Assembly: GCF_021739025.1 (NCBI RefSeq)
Contig: NZ_JAKKOT010000008.1
Span: forward strand, 171,988-235,987
Direction: 5' to 3'
DNA from: Gordonia liuliyuniae
GTDB lineage: Bacteria > Actinomycetota > Actinomycetes > Mycobacteriales > Mycobacteriaceae
DNA: 64,000 bases
Made by a program: the position numbers and the translations under genes. Below the pieces are notes generated by a model, which did no database searches, was not told the DNA's origin, and worked only from the letters and a program-made list of their open reading frames with translations. Every line of letters starts with the position of its first letter. Position 1 is the first letter of the stretch. This document shows positions 40,513-48,994 of the stretch, in pieces.

Positions 40513-41433
40513 CTACGTGTTGTGGAGCTTGCGCGGATCTATGCCGGTCCGCTCCCACGCCTCGTGGGCCCACGGGACGTAGAGCGCCTTGACTGGCAGC
40601 TTGTTGATCAGCGGGTTGATCTTGCGCATGAACGCCGCGAAACGGTCGAAGTTGCGCTGGTCGCGGTCGCTCCACTCCAACTCGCAGACGTCGCGCATCT
40701 GTTGCGGCAGGGTTCCGACGATCACGACGTGGAGGGCGCTGTTCAGCGGTGCGGACGCGATCCGCCACACCGGCTTCGGCATCCATTTCGGCCCGGGGAC
40801 GCCCTTTCGGAGATAACCGGTCGCGTACGTAATGGTCCGCGTCGGGACGAAGCGGTCGAGCATCGAGTCCCAGTACTCACAGAACTCCTCGTACGTCTGC
40901 GGTTGGCTGCGGGCCGAGACGCCGTACAGCTGGTACCAGACCTTGCTCTCTTCGAATATCTGCACCTTCTCGGCGTAGGTGAGTCTGCGAATGAACGTGT
41001 CGGTGATGTACAGGACCTGGTCGACGAACGTCGCGTGCGCCCAGTAGAACAGTTCGGGGTTGAGCCCGTGGTACCGCGAGCCGTCGCTGATGGTGCCTTT
41101 GATGCCGCGGTGGAAGTCGCGGACCCGGTGGCCCCACTGGTGGGGGTTGTCGGAGTACACCGTGCGCATGATCGGTGGGCCGGAGCGCTTCGCGCGGCCG
41201 AGGAAGTCGCTGAAGATGATCGAGTGGTCTTCTACGCCTTGCGCGAGCTGTTCGATGCAGTTCTCGGTGCCTGCCAGTCGTTGGAACCCGAGGAGTCCTC
41301 GGCTGTCGCCGTAAAACTTCCACACCAACGAGTCGGCACCGAGTCGCAGGTCGAGCGAATCGACGTCGACGTCGTCGACGACGGCGGGTTCCGCCTCGCG
41401 GACGTGCTCGTCGAAATCCGTAGTTGAGGTCAT
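40513..41433 (-). CDS. MpaB-family oxygenase (DUF2236)
   Basis: A 306-aa DUF2236/MpaB protein related to the rubber-oxygenase (Lcp) catalytic domain. These proteins bind b-type heme and oxidatively cleave or modify lipids. Typical stretches are WKFYGDSRGLLGFQRLAGTENCIEQLAQGVEDHS, NPELFYWAHATFVDQVLYITDTFI (conserved His) and QTYEEFCEYWDSML. ATG 41433 was chosen because the upstream frame crosses the intergenic operator. It is divergent from menC, with a 28-bp operator between them that is repeated before the P450 operon. Confidence 0.82.
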   Translation of the reverse strand: MTSTTDFDEHVREAEPAVVDDVDVDSLDLRLGADSLVWKFYGDSRGLLGFQRLAGTENCIEQLAQGVEDHSIIFSDFLGRAKRSGPPIMRTVYSDNPHQWGHRVRDFHRGIKGTISDGSRYHGLNPELFYWAHATFVDQVLYITDTFIRRLTYAEKVQIFEESKVWYQLYGVSARSQPQTYEEFCEYWDSMLDRFVPTRTITYATGYLRKGVPGPKWMPKPVWRIASAPLNSALHVVIVGTLPQQMRDVCELEWSDRDQRNFDRFAAFMRKINPLINKLPVKALYVPWAHEAWERTGIDPRKLHNT

Positions 41434-41453
41434 GGCGACAGCGTAACCTGACT

Positions 41454-41481
41454 TTGGAACAAAATGAAAACTTTGTGCCAA
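41454..41481. promoter_or_regulatory. 28-bp inverted repeat operator, copy 1 (mpaB/menC)
   Basis: TTGG-N-ACAAA on the left pairs with TTTGT-N-CCAA on the right around an A-rich centre. The site lies 20 bp before mpaB and 25 bp before the first possible menC ATG (41507). A second copy with 20 of 28 identical positions sits at 42614-42641. A TetR protein encoded at 44031 is the likely binder. Confidence 0.65.
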
Positions 41482-41644
41482 ACTCGACGCTGTCTCGGGT
41501 CGAGCCATGACGAACTACCCTGGCGGCATGGTCTTCTCGCAGCCGTCAGGAAAGAACAAACAGTCGCCGTTCGGTACGTCCGACGACCGGCGAGACGCGA
41601 AGGCGACGTTCCGCCTCAAGCCGAAGGACGCGCCGCCGCCTGCG

Positions 41645-42589
41645 ATGCCGACCGCCGACGATCTGATCGCGGCCTCGCGTGTGGTCGCATTGCCGATGCG
41701 CACCGCGTTCCGCGGCATCACCGTCCGTGAGGCGATGATCTTCTCCGGTCCGGCGGGGTGGGGCGAGTTCGCGCCGTTCGCTGAGTACGACGACGCCGAG
41801 TCGCGCGTGTGGCTCGCCGCAGGGATTGAGGCCGCCTATCTCGGCACGCCCGATCCGGTGCGCGACGTCGTCGACGTCAACGCCACGGTCCCCGCGGTGC
41901 CTGCCGACGACGTCGCCGAGATCATCGGTCGATACCCGGGTGTGCGGACCGTGAAGGTGAAGGTCGCCGAGCCCGGACAGTCGTTGGCCGACGACGTCGA
42001 CCGGGTCGCGGCGGCACGCGAACTCGTTCCGACGGTGCGGATCGACGCGAACGGCGCGTGGGGCGTCGAGGAGGCGATCGAAGCGATCGCCGCGATCGGC
42101 GACGTCGAATACGTCGAGCAGCCCTGCCGCACCGTCGACGAGTTGGCCCAGGTTCGTCGAGCCGTGACGGTCCCGATAGCCGCCGACGAGTCGATCCGTC
42201 GCTCGACCGATCCGATGCGGGTCGCACGGGCCGACGCGGCCGACATCGCGGTGCTCAAGGTCGCACCGCTCGGCGGAATGCGGGCGTTACTCAAGGTCGC
42301 GGCTCGGCTGCCGATGGACGTCGTCGTCTCCAGCGCCCTCGACACGGCGGTCGGCATGTCCGCGGGGGTCGCCGCCGCGGCGGCGCTGCCGGGACTGCAC
42401 CGCGCGTGCGGGTTGGGGACCGGTGCGATGTTCGGTCGCGACGTGGCCGCCCCGTTCGCCGTCGTCGACGGTCGAGTCGAGTTCCGCAGCGTCGTCCCGG
42501 CGAACGACCTGCCGCTCGCCTCGGCCGAGCGCACTCAGTGGTGGCATGACCGGCTGCGTCGGTGCCACTCGCTGCTCGTTGGCGGGTGA
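41645..42589 (+). CDS. menC: o-Succinylbenzoate synthase
   Basis: A 314-aa enolase-superfamily enzyme converting SHCHC to o-succinylbenzoate in menaquinone synthesis. VVALPMRTAFRGITVREAMIFSGPAGWGEF, VKVKVAEPGQSLADD (catalytic KxK), VRIDANGAW, EQPCRTVDEL, PIAADESIR and LKVAPLGG follow mycobacterial MenC closely, as does the ending QWWHDRL. ATG 41645 gives a length near that of M. tuberculosis MenC. The frame is also open from ATG 41507 or 41528, adding a Lys/Pro-rich N-terminus without visible homology. Its place beside mpaB, away from other men genes, is unusual. Confidence 0.88.
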   Translation: MPTADDLIAASRVVALPMRTAFRGITVREAMIFSGPAGWGEFAPFAEYDDAESRVWLAAGIEAAYLGTPDPVRDVVDVNATVPAVPADDVAEIIGRYPGVRTVKVKVAEPGQSLADDVDRVAAARELVPTVRIDANGAWGVEEAIEAIAAIGDVEYVEQPCRTVDELAQVRRAVTVPIAADESIRRSTDPMRVARADAADIAVLKVAPLGGMRALLKVAARLPMDVVVSSALDTAVGMSAGVAAAAALPGLHRACGLGTGAMFGRDVAAPFAVVDGRVEFRSVVPANDLPLASAERTQWWHDRLRRCHSLLVGG

Positions 42590-42613
42590 GGATCGGCGAG
42601 AGGAGATCGGGAC

Positions 42614-42641
42614 TAGAAACAAATCGACAAATCTGTTCCAA
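42614..42641. promoter_or_regulatory. 28-bp inverted repeat operator, copy 2 (P450 operon)
   Basis: Between menC and the P450 gene lies a second copy of the 41454-41481 operator (AACAAA left, TGTTCCAA right). It is 52 bp before the P450 ATG, a position suited to repression of the P450-tetR operon. Confidence 0.62.
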
Positions 42642-42693
42642 TGAGTATGGGCGATGTCACTGTGGGCGTCGCACGAAGGTTGGGAGAGAAGCG

Positions 42694-44034
42694 ATGACCG
42701 ACATCCTCGCGAGGCCGGAGGCCGGCAGCGAACTGCGGCCGATTCCGATGAGCGATCGCAACGGCGTCCTCGAAGTGCTGAGCATGCGGCGGGACCCGTT
42801 CAAGTTCGCCGACGAGAAGTTGGTGCGCTACGGGAACGTCATGGGCCTCAACGCACTCGGTGTCCGAATGGTGACTGCGGCAGGCCCGGCGGCGGCCAGC
42901 GAGATCCTGATGAACAAAGAGAAGGCGTTCGCCAACGCGCCGGCCTGGAGCTACTTCATCGGCCCGTTCTTCAATCGCGGCGTCATGCTCCTGGACTTCG
43001 ACGAGCACCGCCACCACCGCCACATCCTGCAAGCCGCGTTCACACCGAAGGTCCTCAAGGGCTACATGGACGAGATGCAACCGATGATCGCCGACCGCAT
43101 GCAGCGGTTCCCGACCGGTGACGTCCGGATGTTCACCGAGCTCAAGCAGATCACCCTGGACGTCGCCCTCGAAGTGTTCCTCGGCCTCGAACTGCCCAAG
43201 GCCGAAGCCGACCGCATCAACAAGGCCTTCATCGACACCGTCCGTGCAGGCGTCGCCTTCGTGCGCAAACCGGTGCCCGGCGGCCGGTGGTGGAAGGGTC
43301 TGCGCGGTCGCAAGATCCTCGAAGAATTCTTCCACGAGCACATCGCGGACAAGCGTGCGACGGCCACACCCGACCTCTTCTCGGTGCTCTGCCACGCGGA
43401 GAGCGACGACGGGCACACATTCACCGACGAAGACGTCGTCAACCACATGATCTTCGTTCTCATGGCGGCGCACGACACGTCGACCATCACCATGACGCAG
43501 ATGGCCTACCACATGGCCACACATCCCGAATGGCAGCAGCGTGCGCGCGAGCAGGCGTTCGAGTTCGGCGAGAGCCTCACGTACGACGACCTCGGCTCGA
43601 TGGACGTCATCGACCTCGTGATGCGCGAGTCGCTACGACTGTGCCCGCCAGTCCCCGCCCAGCCGCGGATGGCAATCAAGGACACCCAGGTGCAGGGCTT
43701 CTTCATCCCGAAGGACACGATGGTCGTCGTGCCACAGATGTCGAATCACCGCGATCCCGAGATCTACTCCCACCCGAACATGTTCGACCCCGAGCGGTTC
43801 TCGGCCGACCGTGCTGAGGACAAGGCGCACCGGATGGCGTGGATGCCGTTCGGCGGCGGCGTCCACAAGTGCATCGGCCTGTACTTCGGCCAGATGGAGA
43901 TCAAGACGATCATGCACCACCTGCTGCGCAACTACGAGTGGACGGTGCCCGCGGGCTACGAGATGCCGATGGATTACAGCGCACTGCCAGTTCCGAAGGA
44001 CAAGCTGCCCGTGCAGGTCCGGCGCCGCTCATGA
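42694..44034 (+). CDS. Cytochrome P450
   Basis: A 446-aa soluble P450 monooxygenase. The I-helix oxygen-binding motif is FVLMAAHDTSTITM (about 250), the ExxR is ESLRL, and the heme loop is MPFGGGVHKCIGLYFGQME with the axial Cys near residue 395. CYP family was not assigned. No ferredoxin gene lies next to it, but a flavodoxin-family protein and two ferredoxin-reductase-type genes are in the window. RBS GGGAGAG precedes ATG 42694. The stop overlaps the TetR ATG, so the two are coupled. Likely substrates are lipids or sterols, inferred from the neighbourhood. Confidence 0.92.
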   Translation: MTDILARPEAGSELRPIPMSDRNGVLEVLSMRRDPFKFADEKLVRYGNVMGLNALGVRMVTAAGPAAASEILMNKEKAFANAPAWSYFIGPFFNRGVMLLDFDEHRHHRHILQAAFTPKVLKGYMDEMQPMIADRMQRFPTGDVRMFTELKQITLDVALEVFLGLELPKAEADRINKAFIDTVRAGVAFVRKPVPGGRWWKGLRGRKILEEFFHEHIADKRATATPDLFSVLCHAESDDGHTFTDEDVVNHMIFVLMAAHDTSTITMTQMAYHMATHPEWQQRAREQAFEFGESLTYDDLGSMDVIDLVMRESLRLCPPVPAQPRMAIKDTQVQGFFIPKDTMVVVPQMSNHRDPEIYSHPNMFDPERFSADRAEDKAHRMAWMPFGGGVHKCIGLYFGQMEIKTIMHHLLRNYEWTVPAGYEMPMDYSALPVPKDKLPVQVRRRS

Positions 44035-44630
44035 CGGCCGGGACCTCACGGAAGGCCAGGGTCACGTCATCGCCGTCCGCGCAGGAGGCGGCGATCCTGG
44101 CCGCTGCCGCGAACGAGTTCTCGACGGTCGGCGCACGCCGCGCCAACATAGACGAGGTCGCGAAGGCGGCAGGGGTCAGCCGTTCGACGCTGTACCGGCG
44201 ATTCCCGAACAAGGACAGCCTGCTGTTGGCTGTCGCCAACGACGCCTTCGAGCAGGGCCTGGCCCGGCTCGAGGACGCCACCGCAGGCCTCGGCCCGTCC
44301 GAGGCCGTCGTCGCGGCGTTCACCGCGGGCGCCGAGATGGTTCACACCGATCCGCTGTTGCGTCGCATGGTGCTCGAAGACGTCGAACTGCGTACCATCA
44401 CCGCGGCTACCATGAGCGGTCTGTTCATCGAGATGGTGACCGCCAGGGTCGGTGGGACGCTGCGCCGGGCCGGCGCCGAGATGCCCGACGACGATCTGCT
44501 GCAAGCCGTCGAACTGCATGTGCGCCTGGTCATCTCGTTCCTCGAAGTCCCCAACACGGAACCCGAGAAACAGACTGTCGAGTACGCGGCGCACCTCGCG
44601 GCCACCTACCTCGCGCCGATGATCTACTGA
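44031..44630 (+). CDS. TetR-family regulator of the P450 operon
   Basis: A 199-aa TetR regulator. The HTH lies at about 20-65 (AILAAAANEFSTVGARRANIDEVAKAAGVSRSTLYRRFPNKDSL). The C-terminal ligand pocket is helical and unassigned. It starts inside the P450 stop codon. The two matching 28-bp operators, before the P450 gene and between mpaB and menC, make it a candidate controller of both units (inference). Confidence 0.83.
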   Translation: MTAGTSRKARVTSSPSAQEAAILAAAANEFSTVGARRANIDEVAKAAGVSRSTLYRRFPNKDSLLLAVANDAFEQGLARLEDATAGLGPSEAVVAAFTAGAEMVHTDPLLRRMVLEDVELRTITAATMSGLFIEMVTARVGGTLRRAGAEMPDDDLLQAVELHVRLVISFLEVPNTEPEKQTVEYAAHLAATYLAPMIY

Positions 44631-44673
44631 CCCTCGCACTGCTGACCACCCCGCCTGCTCGACAAGGAACTCC

Positions 44674-45549
44674 ATGTCTATTCTCGATCGGTTCTCGTCC
44701 GAACACCGTCTGGCGCAGACACGCGCAGGCGTCTCCGGCAAGGTCGTCGCCATCACCGGTGGCGCGCGCGGTATCGGATTCGAGATCGCTGAACAGGTGC
44801 TCGCCGCGGGCGGCCGGGTCGCACTCGGCGACATCGACGGTGACGCCGTCGGAAAAGCGGCCGCCGACCTCGGTGTGGAAGGCGCCGAACTCGACGTCAC
44901 CGACGCCGCGTCGTTCGAGAGATTCCTCGACGTCGTCGAAGAGCGAGTCGGGCCGATCGACGTCCTCGTCAACAACGCCGGGATCATGCCCGTCGGTTCG
45001 TTCCTCGACTACGATGAGGCGCTGATCCGCAGCACCATCGAGATCGACTTCCTCGGCGTGATCCTCGGTACCCGCGCAGCCGCACGCAGGATGGTTACGC
45101 GCGGTGGCGGCCAGGTCGTCAACATCGCATCCGTCGCCGGCCGTCTCGCCGCGCCCGGACTGTCGGTGTACAACGGTGCGAAGTCCGGGGTCATCGAATT
45201 CTCCGAGACCCTCGACTTCGAGCTCGCGCCGCACGGCGTCAGCGTCTCGGCGGTCCTCCCGTCGTTCACCAAGACCGGGCTCGTCACGGGTCTCAAGACC
45301 AACGCGTTCGTCAAGACCGTCGACACCGACGTCGTCGGCCGCGAAGTCTTGACGACGATCGCCACGCGGCGGACGCGCGCGATGGCACCCGCCTCGCTCC
45401 GCTGGGTCGACATGATGCCGATGACGCCGATCGGGTTGAAACGTCGACTGGCGAAGTTCGCCAAGACGGACACGATCTTCCTGCACGCCGATCAGTCGGC
45501 GCGCGCCGACTACAGCAAGCGGATCGGTCAGGTGGGTCGTTCCGATTAG
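44674..45549 (+). CDS. Short-chain dehydrogenase/reductase
   Basis: A 291-aa classical SDR. The cofactor loop is VVAITGGARGIGFEIAEQVL, with an acidic GDIDGD favouring NAD. NNAG, NIASVAGRLAAPGLSVYNGAKSG (catalytic Ser, Tyr, Lys) and a C-terminal helical extension of about 50 residues follow. It lacks the insertion of mycofactocin-coupled SDRs. It lies 43 bp after the TetR gene in the P450 operon and may oxidise the hydroxyl made by the P450. Confidence 0.87.
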   Translation: MSILDRFSSEHRLAQTRAGVSGKVVAITGGARGIGFEIAEQVLAAGGRVALGDIDGDAVGKAAADLGVEGAELDVTDAASFERFLDVVEERVGPIDVLVNNAGIMPVGSFLDYDEALIRSTIEIDFLGVILGTRAAARRMVTRGGGQVVNIASVAGRLAAPGLSVYNGAKSGVIEFSETLDFELAPHGVSVSAVLPSFTKTGLVTGLKTNAFVKTVDTDVVGREVLTTIATRRTRAMAPASLRWVDMMPMTPIGLKRRLAKFAKTDTIFLHADQSARADYSKRIGQVGRSD

Positions 45550-45559
45550 TGTTGCTCGC

Positions 45560-46147
45560 ATGCCGTCCGACCGCCATCTCGCAGCCTTGCGTGCCGCCCG
45601 CGTCGAACGTCGGACTCGTCGGGGCGAGCTCGACACCGTCCTGGCCGAGCAGCGACCCCCGTCGTCAGGTGAGCCGACTCGGGGCCGTCGTCGTTCTCTG
45701 CCGATCGTGTTCGCCGTCCTCTCCGTCGTGCTGGCAGGTGTCGCGGTGTGGCAGTACCTGGTTGCGCCGCATCACTATTCGGACGCTGAATACGTATCCG
45801 CGACCACCGACCGTGTTCGCCTCCTCGTGGAGGCGGACAGCGACGACCAGGGACGCGCCGAACGCATCTTGTCGGGGGCGACCGGCGCGTTCCATGATTC
45901 GTTCGCACAGTCGGCCGACGCGTACACCCAGTTCGTGGCATCCGCGAGGACGAGCGGTGTCGGCTCGGTGGACGGGGTCGGGCTCGCACGACGGGAAGGA
46001 GACTCCGCGTTGATGCTCGTGGCCGCGAGCGTGCGGGTGGCGACGTCGACTGGCCAGGACGAAGCGCCTGCGGCGTTCCGCATGCGCGTGTTGATGACGC
46101 CTGAGGACGGAGAACTGAAGATCGCCGCGGTGGAGGTGCTCGGGTGA
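45560..46147 (+). CDS. Mce-associated membrane protein (Mam-like), first of four
   Basis: A 195-aa single-pass membrane protein. A basic cytoplasmic N-terminus of about 45 residues precedes one transmembrane helix (LPIVFAVLSVVLAGVAVWQYLV). The extracytoplasmic NTF2-like domain ends in a strand of the type MLVAASVRVATSTGQ...FRMRVLMTPEDGELKIAAVEVL. Mam proteins stabilise Mce lipid-import systems. No mce or yrbE gene is visible here, so this is an orphan Mam set. It is linked to the next gene by a 4-bp overlap. Confidence 0.78.
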   Translation: MPSDRHLAALRAARVERRTRRGELDTVLAEQRPPSSGEPTRGRRRSLPIVFAVLSVVLAGVAVWQYLVAPHHYSDAEYVSATTDRVRLLVEADSDDQGRAERILSGATGAFHDSFAQSADAYTQFVASARTSGVGSVDGVGLARREGDSALMLVAASVRVATSTGQDEAPAAFRMRVLMTPEDGELKIAAVEVLG

Positions 46148-46641
46148 GGAGTCGACTCGAACGGCCGGTCACCCGGATCACGTTGATCGGCGTGGTCGTC
46201 GCATTCGTCGTACTGGTGGGTGCGTTCGCCGTGGGCGTCGTCGGGTTGGATCACCGCTCGGACGCGCGGGCCGCGGCCGCCGCCCGTGACACAGTGTCCG
46301 AGCAGGCCGCCGACGCCGTCGCGGCCGTCTTCTCGGTGTCGGAGAAGACCTGGCGGCAGGATCGGCAGAAGGCGACGACGTACCTCGCCGAACCCATGTC
46401 GACGTCACTGGCGTCCGCCTTGGCGGGCGGCCCGGCAGCTGGCGTCGTCTCCGTCGAGTGGGAGCCGCAGCATGCGGCGACCGTCGACGTCGACGCAGAC
46501 ACGGCTACCGCGATCGTCGTCGCACGCGTGACGGTGACCCCGCGCGGTAAACCGCCGCAGACGGCGAACCGCACCGTGCAGACGAGTCTGCGATGCGTCG
46601 ACGGCCGATGGATGGTCACAGGAATGGACGAGTTGAAATGA
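46144..46641 (+). CDS. Mce-associated membrane protein (Mam-like), second of four
   Basis: A 165-aa protein with one N-terminal transmembrane helix (ITLIGVVVAFVVLVGAFAVGVV) and an extracytoplasmic domain that ends in the Mam-type strands TATAIVVARVTVTPRGKPPQTANRTVQTSLRCVDGRWMVTGMDEL. The GTG start overlaps the previous stop and the end overlaps the next ATG, so all four are probably translated as a unit and may form a complex. Confidence 0.76.
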   Translation: MRSRLERPVTRITLIGVVVAFVVLVGAFAVGVVGLDHRSDARAAAAARDTVSEQAADAVAAVFSVSEKTWRQDRQKATTYLAEPMSTSLASALAGGPAAGVVSVEWEPQHAATVDVDADTATAIVVARVTVTPRGKPPQTANRTVQTSLRCVDGRWMVTGMDELK

Positions 46642-47237
46642 CCGAGCCGACGCGGGTACGGAAAGCCCGTGAACAGTACGACGACGCCGTCCGCGCGGAA
46701 CGTCTCGCCCGGATCGCGGCGGCCCCCGAGCTGCGCGCGCGGGCCCGTCGCCTGCGCGCCGCGCTCCGGCTGGCGGCGGTGGCCGCGGTCGTGGTCGCGG
46801 TCGTCGCGCTCGGCGTCGGACTGTGGGGGTTCTTCTCAGCCGACGACCTGAACGCCGATGCAGCTGCCACCGATGCCGCCGTCGCCGATGCGACGTCGGC
46901 CGTCACGACGATGCTGACGCCCGACCCGGCCGACGCGTCGGGATACGTCGACGCGATCAGCGGGGACAGCACCGGCGAACAGCGCCAACGGTTCGACTCC
47001 GGGCGCGACGCCCTCGTCGGGTACGTGAGTGGGCTCGAGGTCCGACCAGACGGTCGCGTGGTGTCCGCGGGAGTCGAATCGGCGTCCGACGACTCGGTCA
47101 ACGTCCTGGTCGTCGCGCAGACCACGGACCCGAGCCTGGTCGGCGACACGTCAGGAGACACCAGAGTGACCGTCCGGGTGCGGATGACACCCGGCGACGA
47201 CAGCTGGCTCGTCTCCGACACGGAGGTGCTCTCGTGA
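46638..47237 (+). CDS. Mce-associated membrane protein (Mam-like), third of four
   Basis: A 199-aa protein. A charged coiled-coil-prone cytoplasmic segment (TRVRKAREQYDDAVRAERLARIAAAPELRARARRLRAA) leads into a transmembrane helix (AAVAAVVVAVVALGVGLWGFF) and an extracytoplasmic NTF2-like domain (VNVLVVAQTTDPSLVGDTSGDTRVTVRVRMTPGDDSWLVSDTEVL). It is coupled by 4-bp overlaps on both sides. Confidence 0.76.
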   Translation: MTEPTRVRKAREQYDDAVRAERLARIAAAPELRARARRLRAALRLAAVAAVVVAVVALGVGLWGFFSADDLNADAAATDAAVADATSAVTTMLTPDPADASGYVDAISGDSTGEQRQRFDSGRDALVGYVSGLEVRPDGRVVSAGVESASDDSVNVLVVAQTTDPSLVGDTSGDTRVTVRVRMTPGDDSWLVSDTEVLS

Positions 47238-47716
47238 CGCGCCGTGCGCTCTGGACAGTGGTGGGCGCGTGCACGCTGATCGTTGCCGTGGTCTTCGGCC
47301 TCCTGGCGGCGAACGCGCACCGCGAGCCCGCAGGCCCGGATATCGCGCCTGCGGAAGCGGCGGCGGCAGCGGTCGGGAAGCTGATGACGTTCGCACCGGA
47401 CGACACGGCGGACGAGCGCGGCCGAGCCGAGGATTCGCTGACCGGTGTGCTCGCCGCCGACTACGCACTGCGCGGACCGGACGTCGTCTTCCCGTCGGCG
47501 GTCGCGTCCGAGGCGACGATGACCGTCGACGTCACCGACGCCGCGACCGTCGAGCACGCCGACCGGTCGGCCCGGGTCCTGGTGTTCGCCCAGCAGACCG
47601 TCGCCGTTGGCGCGCATACGGATCCATCGCACGTGGGTATTGCGCGGTGGGCGTGGATGACTAGAGTCGAAGGTCATTGGTTGTTGGCTCGGCTCACCCC
47701 GGTGTCTCCGCAGTGA
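47234..47716 (+). CDS. Mce-associated membrane protein (Mam-like), fourth of four
   Basis: A 160-aa protein with an N-terminal transmembrane helix (LWTVVGACTLIVAVVFGLLAA) and a short extracytoplasmic domain (DRSARVLVFAQQTVAVGAHTDPSHVGIARWAWMTRVEGHWLLARLTPV). GTG 47234 overlaps the preceding stop. It closes the four-gene Mam run. The ferredoxin-reductase gene begins 78 bp downstream. Confidence 0.75.
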   Translation: MTRRALWTVVGACTLIVAVVFGLLAANAHREPAGPDIAPAEAAAAAVGKLMTFAPDDTADERGRAEDSLTGVLAADYALRGPDVVFPSAVASEATMTVDVTDAATVEHADRSARVLVFAQQTVAVGAHTDPSHVGIARWAWMTRVEGHWLLARLTPVSPQ

Positions 47717-47794
47717 TCGGCGATCACCGGTCGGCTGCGCGGACCGGTGCGGTGTGAAGCGAGCCTCGAGTATCGAGACCCTAAGGACACACCT

Positions 47795-48994
47795 GTGAAT
47801 GACCCCATTGTGATCGTTGGCGCAGGGCTGGGCGGCGTGCGCCTCGCCGAGAACCTGCGCAACGGTGGACACACGGGCGGCATCGTGCTGCTCGGGCAGG
47901 AGACGCATCCGCCGTACGATCGTCCGCCGCTGTCCAAGAGTGTCGTGACCGGGCACAGCGAGCGCGTGGACCTCAAACCCGCCGAGTTCTACACCGAGCA
48001 GGACATCGATCTGCGGACCGGGACACGTGTCGTCGCAGTGAACCCTGACGCGCACACCGTGACCGTCGAGTGCGGCGGGCAGCGCAGCGACGTCGCCTAC
48101 GGGACGCTCGTGCTGGCGACCGGCCTCGTCGCGCGCCGATTCCCCGGCCTCGCCGACGACGTGTCCGGCGTGCACGTGATCCGCACGATCGAAGACGCGC
48201 TCGCGTTGCGGGAAGCGGCCGGGACGGCGAAGCACGCCGCGGTGATCGGCGCCGGGTTCATCGGCTGCGAGGTAGCGGCCAGCCTGCGTGAACACGATGT
48301 TCCGGTCACCCTCATCGAGCCCACGCCGACGCCTCTGGCCGTGGCGATCGGTGCGCGGATGGGACAGATGGTGACGCGGCTGCACGTCGAGGCCGACGTC
48401 GACCTCCGCACGGGTATCGGTGTGGATGAGATCGTCGTCGAGGACGGAGCGGCATCGGCGGTAGTGCTCTCGGATGGGTCGCGAGTGGACGCCGACGTCG
48501 TAGTCGTGGGCATCGGCGGGTACCCCGAACTGGGTTATCTAGATGGATCCGGCATCGAACTCGCGCCCCGGTCCTCGGGCGGCGGAATCGCATGCAACGG
48601 TGTCGGACGGACGAGTGTGCCCGACGTCTATGCCCTCGGCGACGCCGCGAACTGGGCCGACGCACACGGTGATCATCACCGTGTCGAGCACTGGAATCAT
48701 GTCGTCGACCACGCCGCTCTCGTCGCAGCCGAACTGCTCGGCCACGCGATCACCCATCAGAGCGTCCCGTACTTCTGGAGCGATCAGTTCGGCCTCAAGA
48801 TCCAGATGCTCGGGTCGCCGCACCCCGACGACGAGGTGCACGTCGTCGACGACGACGGACGCAAGTTCCTGGCGTACTACAGTCGCGACGGTGTTCTCAC
48901 CGGTGTGATCGGTGCGGGCCGGGTCGGGAAGCTGATGAAGACGCGGCAGTACCTGCAGACGCCGACGCCCGTGTCGGCGCTGTTGGATCAGTGA
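47795..48994 (+). CDS. NAD(P)H-ferredoxin reductase (FAD, pyridine nucleotide-disulfide type; Rv0688-like)
   Basis: A 399-aa class with two dinucleotide folds: IVIVGAGLGGVRLAENLR at the start (FAD) and HAAVIGAGFIGCEVAASLRE near 150 (NAD(P)H). VPDVYALGDAANWAD binds FAD. A reductase C-terminal domain follows. No redox CxxC is present, consistent with ferredoxin/rubredoxin reductases of the P450 or dioxygenase type. It may feed the P450 upstream. The gene stands between the str operon and the mft genes as Rv0688 does in M. tuberculosis. GTG 47795 follows TAAGGAC. Confidence 0.87.
   Translation: MNDPIVIVGAGLGGVRLAENLRNGGHTGGIVLLGQETHPPYDRPPLSKSVVTGHSERVDLKPAEFYTEQDIDLRTGTRVVAVNPDAHTVTVECGGQRSDVAYGTLVLATGLVARRFPGLADDVSGVHVIRTIEDALALREAAGTAKHAAVIGAGFIGCEVAASLREHDVPVTLIEPTPTPLAVAIGARMGQMVTRLHVEADVDLRTGIGVDEIVVEDGAASAVVLSDGSRVDADVVVVGIGGYPELGYLDGSGIELAPRSSGGGIACNGVGRTSVPDVYALGDAANWADAHGDHHRVEHWNHVVDHAALVAAELLGHAITHQSVPYFWSDQFGLKIQMLGSPHPDDEVHVVDDDGRKFLAYYSRDGVLTGVIGAGRVGKLMKTRQYLQTPTPVSALLDQ

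Noticed and set aside
44674..45549. Mycofactocin-coupled SDR assignment for the SDR near the mft genes
   Set aside because: The cofactor loop reads TGGARGIG and the insertion typical of mycofactocin-coupled SDRs is not seen. It looks like a classical SDR.
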